Origin: Acidobacteriota bacterium
GTDB taxonomy: Bacteria; Acidobacteriota; Terriglobia; Terriglobales; Acidobacteriaceae
DNA: 36,934 nucleotides
NCBI GenBank assembly: GCA_019241535.1
Contig: JAFAWX010000075.1
Span: forward strand, 1 to 36,934
Direction of reading: 5' to 3'
In this document: piece after piece, positions 1-8,561 of the stretch
Numbering within the stretch: position 1 is the first letter of the stretch
Layout of the letters: each line of letters opens with the position of its first letter
The notes under the pieces: model-generated
The model's database searches: none
What the model was told of the DNA's origin: nothing
What the model saw: only the letters and a program-made list of their open reading frames with translations
Program-made: the position numbers and the translations under genes

Positions 1-515
1 TGCTCTTCAACCGTGGCCGTGGCTTCGATACCCTCCTTGCCTTGTCCCCACAACTTCGCCAGGCCGAAGTCCAGAATTTTCGCCTGACCTCGCTTGGTGA
101 GAAAAATGTTTGCCGGCTTGATGTCTCGATGGATGATGCCCTTGGCATGTGCCGCATCCAGAGCATCCGCAGTTTGAATTCCCAGTTCAACGACCTGCTC
201 CACTTTCAGCGCCTTCCCGCCGATGCGATGCTTCAGAGTCTCGCCTTCCAAAAGCTCCATCACGATGAAAGCTTGGCCGTCTTCTTCGCCGATATCGTGA
301 ACGGTGCAGATGTTTGGGTGGTTGAGCGCCGAAGCAGCCTGCGCCTCTCGACCAAAACGAGTTAGGACCTGGGGATCGCGGGCGACTTCGTCAGGCAGGA
401 ACTTGAGGGCAACGAAGCGGTGCAGTCGGGTGTCCTCGGCTTTGTACACCACCCCCATCCCGCCACCGCCCAGCTTCTCCAGGACGCGGTAGTGAGAAAT
501 AGCCTGGCCGATCAT
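1..515 (-). CDS. Serine/threonine protein kinase (Hanks type), N-terminal part, runs off the left window edge
   Basis: Reverse-strand translation from ATG at 515 gives [45 protein letters not shown]...[26 protein letters not shown]...[15 protein letters not shown]...[11 protein letters not shown]. It contains the Gly-rich loop, VAIK-like Lys, HRD and DFG motifs. It is absent from the ORF track because no stop lies in the window. Confidence 0.93.
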   Translation of the reverse strand, partial: MIGQAISHYRVLEKLGGGGMGVVYKAEDTRLHRFVALKFLPDEVARDPQVLTRFGREAQAASALNHPNICTVHDIGEEDGQAFIVMELLEGETLKHRIGGKALKVEQVVELGIQTADALDAAHAKGIIHRDIKPANIFLTKRGQAKILDFGLAKLWGQGKEGIEATATVEE

Positions 516-815
516 GAGAAGGAATCTCGCCTCCGAGGCGATGAGCATGGTAGGCGGTGGACGCCGATGAAGTCAACGAGCCGCTTCACTTCAGATACCG
601 CGGGCCCTGATTCGAGGCACGCCCTCCGGCCACAAATGCCACCCGGGGCACAGGCTCTTTGTGCCGCTCCACCGTCAAACACATTGCGCACCGAGCCCTT
701 GCTGAAGTAAAGCCGCGCCAGTAGACGTGAGTCGGGATCTCCAGTGCGGAATTGACCGTGGAGGGGCATGTGAACTGCACTTTCGCCTCGCGTTGAGTAC
801 GAACGTCCGAATCGA

Positions 816-1307
816 CTACATTGCGGCGGGCGTGTAGGTACCCAGGCAGTCGAATGATGTGGATCCGTCGGCGTTACCCTTGGCCTTGCAGGTGCCGCTG
901 GCCTGGCCACCTTTCATCTTTCCGCCGCCTTCTGTCATGGACCACTTGTTGCTTCCCGATTGAAAGGCGCCGTTGTTGGACGTGCCGGTGAATTCGTACC
1001 TGTAATAATCCTTGTCGCCGTTCTCCATGTTCTCCACGAATTCGCCATGCCCAGTCGCCTTGTCGCCCTTGACGTCGACAAACTCGGTTCCAGTCCCGGA
1101 CTTGATTTTCACGCCCGCGATTTCGCCCTTGGTGGCAGTGCAGTTGATCTTCTCGATGACGTAGGCATGGCCAGCGTTGTCGCCAACGTCGATTTCGTGC
1201 TGCACGGCCGGTTTGTCGCACTTCCACTGAACGTTTGATTTTCTCTGCGCCAAGGCGATGTTCGACACCACACACAAACTGCACAGAACCAGACAGGATC
1301 TTTTCAT
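816..1307 (-). CDS. Secreted hypothetical protein with signal peptide
   Basis: The ORF reaches 1391, but the start at 1307 (MKRSCLVLCSLCVVSNIALAQ...) follows a strong Shine-Dalgarno (taaggagga) and gives a clean signal peptide. Confidence 0.75.
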   Translation of the reverse strand: MKRSCLVLCSLCVVSNIALAQRKSNVQWKCDKPAVQHEIDVGDNAGHAYVIEKINCTATKGEIAGVKIKSGTGTEFVDVKGDKATGHGEFVENMENGDKDYYRYEFTGTSNNGAFQSGSNKWSMTEGGGKMKGGQASGTCKAKGNADGSTSFDCLGTYTPAAM

Positions 1308-1513
1308 ACCTTCCTCCTTATCACTGCAGCTGAATGGGCTTGTACCCGGCGAACCCGTGCGCGGGAGTGCTCTTATGACAAACTCAGACAACCCCCCACA
1401 GCACGGGTACCGCGTTCGGACGTAGAATCGCCGCGCCAGACTCTATACTCCCCCAATTCGGCAGCGCAAGAAATGTGGTCGGGCGCGAGGTAAGCGTATG
1501 GTCTTCACTGTGG

Positions 1514-1536
1514 TGTAAAGACAGGCTGTCTTTACA
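1514..1536. promoter_or_regulatory. Perfect inverted repeat, candidate operator of the downstream RHH/PIN module
   Basis: TGTAAAGACAG-G-CTGTCTTTACA: 11-bp perfect arms around one central G, ending 2 bp before the ATG at 1539. Confidence 0.7.
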
Positions 1537-1538
1537 GT

Positions 1539-1796
1539 ATGGGTTCCCGGCTAGTCAATGTGCGGCTCGATCCGGATCGACTTCGGAAGGTACAGACGCT
1601 TCGCGCGCGTGGCATGGCGCTGTCGGATGTGGTGCGCGAGGCGATTGACGAACGGTTTGCGGCGCTGCGTAGGTCTGGGTCCCCGGCGGATGTCAGGAGA
1701 ATCGTAAGACGAATATTCGATCAATATCCCGATCCCCCGGACGTGCCGCCCCGCGACTACGATGTCGAGGATAGGCACGCAGCCCGTGTGGCGTAA
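1539..1796 (+). CDS. Ribbon-helix-helix (CopG/Arc-like) antitoxin-type DNA-binding protein
   Basis: MGSRLVNVRLDPDRLRKVQTLRARGMALSDVVREAIDERFAAL matches the RHH pattern (beta strand plus two helices). It lies directly upstream of a PIN-domain ORF. Confidence 0.75.
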   Translation: MGSRLVNVRLDPDRLRKVQTLRARGMALSDVVREAIDERFAALRRSGSPADVRRIVRRIFDQYPDPPDVPPRDYDVEDRHAARVA

Positions 1797-1814
1797 ACTC
1801 CGGACTGTCCGACG

Positions 1815-2282
1815 GTGATTCTGATTGACACCACCCCGTTGCTGTCCCTGTGCGACGCACGCGACTCGAAACACCGGATGGCATTGAAGCATCTTGAGTC
1901 GTTTGCTCCCGAGGAGTTCGCGGTCTGTGATGCCGTGCTGACGGAAGCCTGCTTTCACCTTCCGCATCGAAACCAGCGGCAGCGGCTTCGGGCTTTGCTG
2001 CACGACCTCAGCGTGCAGGCAATTCCGATCATGTACGATCGCGATTTCTTCCGGGAAGTTCTCGATTGGCTTGCGAAGTACGCGGACCATGAACCGGATT
2101 GGGCGGGTGCGTGCCTCGCGATCCTCAGCGCACGCAACAAAGACCTGAAGGTATGGACCTGCGACCGGGAGTTCCGTACAACGTGGCGCCGGCCGGATTC
2201 CACGGCAACAACCCGCGCCAAACACGCTCCACATCTTATTCCAAGACGATCGTATTTTTGTAAGCGGGGCCATCCGGGTTAG
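1815..2282 (+). CDS. PIN-domain toxin (VapC-like)
   Basis: GTG start. MILIDTTPLLSLCDARDSKH (first PIN Asp), ...AVLTEACFHL (conserved Glu), ...DWAGACLAILSARNKDLKVWTCDREFRTTWR (C-terminal acidic residues). It follows the RHH gene with an 18-nt gap. Confidence 0.8.
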   Translation: MILIDTTPLLSLCDARDSKHRMALKHLESFAPEEFAVCDAVLTEACFHLPHRNQRQRLRALLHDLSVQAIPIMYDRDFFREVLDWLAKYADHEPDWAGACLAILSARNKDLKVWTCDREFRTTWRRPDSTATTRAKHAPHLIPRRSYFCKRGHPG

Positions 2283-2679
2283 TTCCAGCGGGGCCACCGA
2301 GGGAACCGGTTTTATTTGCCTTCCGTTCAGTACTCGCCCACGATTTCAATAGCTCATAGGTCGTTGAAGGAATATGCCCTGCCCCTGGCAGCCGATTCGA
2401 ACCTTTCAAGATAGCGAGAGTTGTGGAACTCGCTTTTTCAGGCGCCTTTAGGGCTGGAATGTGGCCGCATCGGTTACACTCTGGCGGACGATTCCCGAAC
2501 TTCTTGAGCATCCTTAGCTCCTCAATCACTGACATAGGGATATTTCGAGCGTTAACCCGAAGAGTGCAGGATTTCCACTTTGCGAAGCTGGCAGTCAACG
2601 AGGATTTCAGACCTAAGGACTCTCCTTCTGAACGATTCTTCGAAAGTTCGGGCCCCCCGACATATAATCCTGCACATCC

Positions 2680-5646
2680 ATGACACTCCTCGCCGGAACT
2701 CGACTCGGTCCGTATGAGATCACGTCCATGCTGGGGGTCGGTGGAATGGGGGAAGTGTACCGAGCGCGCGATACGCGCCTCGAACGGATGGTTGCCATCA
2801 AGATCCTTCCCGCTCATCTTCATGCGAATGCTGAATTTCGCGCGCGTTTTGAGCAGGAAACCAAGTCTATCTCATCCTTGCAGCACCCTAACATCTGTGT
2901 TTTACACGATGTCGGCTCGCACGACAGCGTTGATTTCATGGTGATGGAGTATGTAAGCGGGAAAACTTTGGACAAGATAATTCCTCCAGGAGGCTTGGCG
3001 ACAGAGCTGGCGACGAAGTATGCACTGCAAGTAGTAGATGCGCTTGTTTGCGCCCATTCCGTAGGCATCGTGCATCGCGATCTGAAACCCTCGAACATCA
3101 TCATAGATAACAATGGACTCGTGAAAGTGCTCGATTTCGGTTTGGCCAAGCTCGCGGAACCTGCCCCGGAAGCGAAAAACGAAGCGCCTACGCTGCTTAC
3201 CACCACAGGAGTGATCCTCGGCACGGTGGCATACATGTCGCCGGAACAGGCTGAAGGCAAACGCCTGGATGCGCGCAGCGATATTTTCTCATTCGGTTCC
3301 GTGTTCTACGAGATGCTGACGGGCCAAAAGGCTTTCGAAGGGCCATCTACCGGTGCATTACTGTCGGCTGTAATCCGCGATGACCCCAAGCCATTGAGCG
3401 AAGTCAGGCGCAATATTCCGGCGGAGATACGTCGAATCGTAACCCGCTGCCTCAAGAAAGACCCTGAAGCTCGCTATGCCTCTGGAGCCGAATTATTCCA
3501 GGAACTCAAGACCTGCCGTGACGCGCTTTTGCCGGAATCGGGGGCACTGTTTACTCCTGCACGAATTGCCAGCGAAGTGAGGCGCCCTTGGATTCTGTTT
3601 ACGTTTGCGCTCGTGATCATTACTTCAATAGTAGGTGGTTTATTGTCGGCGAAGAGGACGCGCGAGGCACGATGGGCACGAGAAGTGGCTATACCCGGGG
3701 TTTCTCGCTTATCCGAACAGGGCAGATTCGGCGAGTTTGGCGAAGCTTTCACGCTGGCGACAGGCGCCGAGAGAGTGCTCCCCAACGATCCAACTTTGGC
3801 CAAGCTCTGGCCCGTGATCTCCTATCAAGTCTCATTGCAGTCAACACCGCCCGGTGCTGATGTGTACCGCCAAGCGTATGGGAACACCAGCGGTCGCTGG
3901 GAACTGGTCGGTCGCACTCCACTCAGGGATGTCCGTCAACCGCGGGGGACATTTCTGTGGAAGTTTGTTAAGCCGGGGTTTGCCAGCGTCGTGCAAATGA
4001 CCGCACCTCTGTTTGGTGGGTTTCCGCCACCTGTTGGGGAACCCGTATCGGGCAGCGTCACACTCGATGAGGACAGCAAGATTCCACCCGGAATGGTGCG
4101 TGTTTCGCAAGAGAAGCTTCCCCAGGAGCTGCGGATACCGGGATACGAAGGAATGCCAGCGTTCACACTCGTGGACTATTGGATTGATCAGTACGAGGTT
4201 ACCAACCGTCAGTACAAGGCCTTCGTTGATCAAGGTGGATACCAGAAAAAAGACTATTGGCGGGAACCTTTCGAACGAGCGGGAAAGTCTCTGTCATGGC
4301 ACGATGGCATGGCCCTTTTTCGAGATGCCACGGGGCGCCTCGGGCCAAAAGATTGGATGCAAGGCGAATACCCAAAAGGACAAGACGATTTTCCGGTCAC
4401 GGGCATCAGTTGGTACGAAGCGGCTGCTTACACGCAATTCGCAGGCAAGAGTTTGCCCACGATTTACCACTGGAATCGCGCCTCCGGCTCGACCTCCGCC
4501 GCATTCATCGTACCCGCCAGTAACTTTGGCGGCCAAGGAGTTCTCGCGGTTGGAAGCAAGCAGAGCATAGGCCCATTCGGCACCTATGACATGGCAGGCA
4601 ACGTCAAGGAATGGATTTGGAATGAAGCCGATTTTGGGAAGCGGTATGTTCTCGGCGGCGCTTGGGACGAGCCTAACTACATGTTTGTCGATCCCGATGC
4701 GCAGTCCCCATTTGCACGAACTGCAAATGTCGGATTTCGGTGTGTGAAGTACATCGAACCGGAACCCAACTTGCGAGCCGCGTCCTCTCCGATGGCTTCA
4801 CCGAGACGTGATTTCAGTAAGGAAAAACCCGCTTCGGAAGAGTTGTTCAGGGCCTATCGCAGCATGTATTCGTTTGACAAGAGTCCGTTCCACGCGACTG
4901 TTCAGAATTTCGACAACGTCGATGAAGATTGGACGACAGAAAAGATCTCTTATGCGGCGGCCTATGGTAGCGAGCAGGCGATCACTTATCTCTTCATTCC
5001 TAGAAAAAGTAAGCCTCCCTTACAAACCGTCGTTTTCTTTCCCGGATCGAATGCACTCTTGTTACGGAAGTTCGAGCTCTACACCACGGCATCGCTCGAC
5101 GCCATCCTAAAGAGCGGTAGAGCTGTGTTGTTCCCTGTGTACAAAGGAACCTATGAACGGGGTGATGGCCTGGAGTCCGACAACGCCAACATGTCGGCTG
5201 CCTGGCGAGACCACGTTATCATGTGGGCCAAAGATGTTTCGCGCGCCCTCGACTACGCAGAAACTCGTCCCGAACTCGATCATGGGAAGGTTGCTTACTA
5301 CGGTTACAGCTGGGGCGCGGTCATGGGATCGATCGTGCCGGCTGTGGAGCCTCGAATAAAGGTGTGCGTGTTGGCTCTGGGTGGCCTCGATTTTCCGAGA
5401 ACCCTTCCTGAAGTGGATCCGATCAACTTCGTTTCCCGTGTGAAGCAGCCAGTATTAATGCTGAACGGACGCTACGATTTCTTTTTCCCAATGGAAGCAT
5501 CGCAAGAGCAACTTTATCGACTGCTAGGGTCAAGGAAGGACCAGAAGAAACATTTGGTCTACGACACTGGCCACAACATCCCGAGAAACGAATTGATCAA
5601 GGAAACGCTGAATTGGCTAGATCAGTACCTGGGCCCAGTAAACTAG
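2680..5646 (+). CDS. Ser/Thr protein kinase fused to TM, PEGA-like, FGE/sulfatase-modifying-factor-like and C-terminal alpha/beta-hydrolase domains
   Basis: Kinase: GVGGMGEVYRARD, HRDLKPSN, DFGLAK. TM: WILFTFALVIITSIVGGLL. PEGA-like: SLQSTPPGADVYRQAY..GRTPLRDVRQPRGTFLWKFVKPGF. FGE-like: IPPGMVRV..YWIDQYEVTNRQYKAFVDQGGY..FPVTGISWYEAAAYTQFAGKSLPT..DMAGNVKEWIWN..VLGGAWDEP..VGFRCVK. Hydrolase: GYSWG nucleophile elbow, NGRYDFF, DTGHN. Confidence 0.92.
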   Translation: MTLLAGTRLGPYEITSMLGVGGMGEVYRARDTRLERMVAIKILPAHLHANAEFRARFEQETKSISSLQHPNICVLHDVGSHDSVDFMVMEYVSGKTLDKIIPPGGLATELATKYALQVVDALVCAHSVGIVHRDLKPSNIIIDNNGLVKVLDFGLAKLAEPAPEAKNEAPTLLTTTGVILGTVAYMSPEQAEGKRLDARSDIFSFGSVFYEMLTGQKAFEGPSTGALLSAVIRDDPKPLSEVRRNIPAEIRRIVTRCLKKDPEARYASGAELFQELKTCRDALLPESGALFTPARIASEVRRPWILFTFALVIITSIVGGLLSAKRTREARWAREVAIPGVSRLSEQGRFGEFGEAFTLATGAERVLPNDPTLAKLWPVISYQVSLQSTPPGADVYRQAYGNTSGRWELVGRTPLRDVRQPRGTFLWKFVKPGFASVVQMTAPLFGGFPPPVGEPVSGSVTLDEDSKIPPGMVRVSQEKLPQELRIPGYEGMPAFTLVDYWIDQYEVTNRQYKAFVDQGGYQKKDYWREPFERAGKSLSWHDGMALFRDATGRLGPKDWMQGEYPKGQDDFPVTGISWYEAAAYTQFAGKSLPTIYHWNRASGSTSAAFIVPASNFGGQGVLAVGSKQSIGPFGTYDMAGNVKEWIWNEADFGKRYVLGGAWDEPNYMFVDPDAQSPFARTANVGFRCVKYIEPEPNLRAASSPMASPRRDFSKEKPASEELFRAYRSMYSFDKSPFHATVQNFDNVDEDWTTEKISYAAAYGSEQAITYLFIPRKSKPPLQTVVFFPGSNALLLRKFELYTTASLDAILKSGRAVLFPVYKGTYERGDGLESDNANMSAAWRDHVIMWAKDVSRALDYAETRPELDHGKVAYYGYSWGAVMGSIVPAVEPRIKVCVLALGGLDFPRTLPEVDPINFVSRVKQPVLMLNGRYDFFFPMEASQEQLYRLLGSRKDQKKHLVYDTGHNIPRNELIKETLNWLDQYLGPVN

Positions 5647-5765
5647 TACGCGAGTTCACATTTCATTGCTACGCGGCCTAACGATGGAATCTGCGGGCAT
5701 CTGTTGTGATGACCGTAATGTCCACAGACAGAAAGCCGCGCGAAAACATGAGCGACCCCTTGAAA

Positions 5766-5843
<78 letters not shown>

Positions 5844-5910
5844 ACAATTCTAGCTCTATTGATTCTAAATCACTTCCATGACCTCCGATACCGGCCCGGC
5901 CTGCCAAATC

Positions 5911-6099
5911 GGCGATGACTGCATCGCGGCTGCCTACCTTTCGCTAGGCGACAAAGAACAAGCACTCGCGGGCTTCAGAAGGCTTACGTTGACGATTTCG
6001 GCTGGATGGTTTGACTTAAAGTCGATCCGGTCATGGATCCGCTCCGCTCTGACCCACGCTCTTCAGGACCTGCTCAGCCGAATGAAATTCCCGTGCTAA
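5911..6099 (+). pseudogene. Decayed C-terminal fragment of a TPR-tailed protein (probably a Ser/Thr kinase/TPR paralog)
   Basis: IAAAYLSLGDKEQALAGF in frame 1, then KAYVDDFGWMV*LKVDPVMDPLRSDPR in a shifted frame with an internal stop, then LQDLLSRMKFPC* back in frame 1. This is the typical end of Acidobacteriota TPR tails, disrupted by frameshifts. Confidence 0.65.
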
Positions 6100-6123
6100 G
6101 TCAGCAAGTGGCTCGAAACGAAA

Positions 6124-6627
6124 TCACTTAGGTCGCTGTCCATTTGTGTCGCTATGCTTGAGTTGCTCCAGCAGGCCATGAAGATCTGGCAAGCCCCACT
6201 GCTCGATAATTTTGCCGTCCGCCAAACGAAAGATGGCAACCTCGCGGATATTCACCTTCTTCCTGGTGGGTGCGATCCCCTGAAACTCCCCTTCCTGCGT
6301 GCCGGTCGAGGTAAAACGAATTACGACCCGATCGCCTTCCGCGATTATGTCCTCCACTTTCTCGTTCCAATCAGGGAATGAGCGGCGATGTTGGGCGACG
6401 ACTTCCTTGATACCTTGAACACCCTGCCATTCCGGACCCACGACAAAATGGCAGACAAATGTCGGAGAATACAGCTCATCGGCGACGGCCAAATTGCCCT
6501 TGCTCCATAGTTCCGCTTCTGAGCGGAGAACCACTGATTTATTGGTGGACAGGATTCCAGAGTGCGATGTGGAACAGCCTCCGATAACAATGGCGCACAG
6601 CGCAAGCAAGAGCAACTGGATCTTCAT
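6124..6627 (-). CDS. SnoaL-like / ester cyclase family putative lipoprotein
   Basis: MKIQLLLLALCAIVIGGCSTS (lipobox IGGC), then WSKGNLAVADELYSPTFVCH..GPEWQGVQGIKEVVAQHRRSFPDWNEKVEDIIAEGDRVVIRFTSTGTQEGEFQGIAPTRKKVNIREVAIFRLADGKIIEQWGLPD, a clear SnoaL/NTF2-like pattern. Confidence 0.85.
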   Translation of the reverse strand: MKIQLLLLALCAIVIGGCSTSHSGILSTNKSVVLRSEAELWSKGNLAVADELYSPTFVCHFVVGPEWQGVQGIKEVVAQHRRSFPDWNEKVEDIIAEGDRVVIRFTSTGTQEGEFQGIAPTRKKVNIREVAIFRLADGKIIEQWGLPDLHGLLEQLKHSDTNGQRPK

Positions 6628-6674
6628 TTGAAATGGGTTCCCGGTAGAATACACGAAGCCAGATCCGCTCCACG

Positions 6675-6877
6675 CACTGTCGAAAGTCCTCATCCAGGCG
6701 CGCATTGCTGCCGGATTGACTCACGAGGACTTGGCCGCACGCCTAGGCGTGAAGCCGCAACCGTCCAACGACACAAAGCCACCAATTATCGCGTCCGCAA
6801 GCTTCGCCCGTCTTCTTAAAATCGCGCGTGTTCTGAATCTGCGAGTTCGCCATACGGCGGAGTTGGTCCAGAAGTGA
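6675..6877 (+). pseudogene. Degraded XRE-family helix-turn-helix regulator
   Basis: KVLIQARIAAGLTHEDLAARLGVKPQ in one frame, QRHKATNYRV in a second, ASASFARLLKIARVLNLRVR in a third, ending at TGA 6875-6877. This matches XRE/HigA-type HTH order with at least two frameshifts. Confidence 0.6.
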
Positions 6878-7031
6878 CTGCCTCTTCTTTATGAGGCTAA
6901 CCCGGACCATGACAAAACCCTTGCGTGTTGAATCCGTTGCCCTTGGCTTAAGCGAAAAGCACATTCCCCATGTTGTTGAAAAGATTTGAAGGCGGCTAGG
7001 AATCTAAGAAAGCTCTGGAACCGGCCGAAAA

Positions 7032-7073
7032 TGCGCCCAAGACAGGTGCGCTACCAGGCCGCGCTACGCCCCG
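7032..7073 (-). pseudogene. Partial, degenerate copy of the tRNA-Pro 5' half
   Basis: Plus-strand tgcgcccaagacaggtgcgctaccaggccgcgctacgccccg matches the intact tRNA (5802-5843) with two substitutions. Flanking attgattctaaa..acttcc upstream of the tRNA is also shared. The 3' half is missing. Confidence 0.75.
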
Positions 7074-7421
7074 ACATGCGTGGCAAAATTGATTCTAAAG
7101 ACTTCCGAAGATCGTTACCAAACCGGCACCACACGAAACCTGACTTTTCTCCAAAGTGCGACTACCGCGCACTGATTGTTTGATGATGGCGCACTGGGGA
7201 TTGTCGCTTGCTTTGGTGAACTGCCGTGCACATGCGAGCGGCCCCGCGCGAGGATGGTTTACGGGAACGGTTATCTCTTTTACTATCTTGTATCGAGATG
7301 GGGTTGACCTTGGCCGCCGAACATTGGGCCTGCCAAACCTGCACTTTCTGAAATCTGAACAGTTCCGCGCTGCAATGGTCGCGGCTGGGTTGTGCAATAA
7401 GACAGCACCAGGAGGAATGAA

Positions 7422-7901
7422 ATGAGAAAGGCAATGGCAGTCGCAGGGATCTGTTTGGCGGCCTGTCTAGTTTTTGCGGCCACGGAGAAAATTCAGCCGC
7501 TGAACGCGAAGACCGGCCTTTGGCAAACGACACAGACGGTGAAGTTAACCGGGCTTCCACCAGAAGTGGCTGCGGGCGTAAACCCAACAATGACATATCA
7601 GAGTTGCTTCAAGCCAGAGGATTTGAGCACCAGTGAACGGGTGAAGGAGAAGGCTGGACTAAAGTGTTCTTCCTGGAATGTGCTGAAGTCAACAGCAAGC
7701 GACATCGAGGCACAGGCCAGCGGCTGCGACATGGGTCACGGCTTAATGGCCGCCGGACATGGCAACATCCACCTCGCGGACTCGGAACACATGACGGGAT
7801 CCATCGACTATACGATGACGGGACTCGAACAACCCGTGCAGGGCCATGCCTCCTACACGAGCAAGTGGATTGGTGCCACCTGCCCAGCGGACACGAACTA
7901 A
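7422..7901 (+). CDS. DUF3617-family secreted protein
   Basis: Signal peptide MRKAMAVAGICLAACLVFAA, then GLWQTTQTVKLTG..YQSCFKPEDLS..LKCSSWNVLKSTASDIEAQASGCD..GSIDYTMTG..YTSKWIGATCP. RBS aggagga lies upstream of the ATG. Confidence 0.75.
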   Translation: MRKAMAVAGICLAACLVFAATEKIQPLNAKTGLWQTTQTVKLTGLPPEVAAGVNPTMTYQSCFKPEDLSTSERVKEKAGLKCSSWNVLKSTASDIEAQASGCDMGHGLMAAGHGNIHLADSEHMTGSIDYTMTGLEQPVQGHASYTSKWIGATCPADTN

Positions 7902-8561
7902 GAATTCGGACGCTATTAAAAAACCTACAGCGCTCCTTGGGGCTGCGTTCGGTCGTGCAAACGAGAATCTGGTGCCCGCAGGCGGATTTCGACCCGTTTC
8001 AATTGCTTAGAAGAAGGGCTTTGGCATGACCTGCGGGAATGTGTCGGATGACTCAGAAAACAAAGCTTCCATATCTTTTCTGACTCCCGTCGAGTCGACT
8101 GGCTGATTTGGGGCCGAAGCAATAAGATCGTGTGCCAAACCGGTCTGTTTTTTGAGAAAACTCGGCCAACTTACCTTCAATTGCTTGCGTTCGCATCCGC
8201 AAACGAGACTATGCGCGCAATCGCCCCGCCATGAGTTCCACCCCCTCAACACGGCTGCGGACAAGTGCAGCATTTGAGCGAGCACGCCATTATAATCCTC
8301 ACGCACGCCGGCAGCGAAGACTCTACTGTGCGATGAGTGTCGCCGGGCTCAACCCTCATTCGGCAATTATCGTCACGTCAGAAACCGAAACCCCGAACTT
8401 AATTAAGGTAAGCTTTCCTGCCATGCGCAACAGGGCAACCGCTATTTGCGTTGTCTACTACTGAATCTCGGCTGTCACCTAGCGGCCTCCGCCTCGCCCT
8501 CTCAATACTTTCGTAGCGGCCAAAAAATGCTGGCCACGCTGTTCCACAATCTGGAATCGCA

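Noticed and set aside
1551-2297. 248-aa minus-strand ORF opposite the TA pair
   Set aside because: The plus-strand RHH and PIN ORFs carry recognisable motifs and sensible spacing; the minus ORF has none.
2236-2823. 195-aa minus-strand ORF between the PIN gene and the kinase fusion
   Set aside because: Overlaps the kinase N terminus and has no recognisable motif; possibly eroded sequence but not supportable.
8007-8306. 99-aa minus-strand ORF in the 7.9-8.5 kb gap
   Set aside because: No recognisable family and no clear RBS; may be eroded DNA but cannot be supported.
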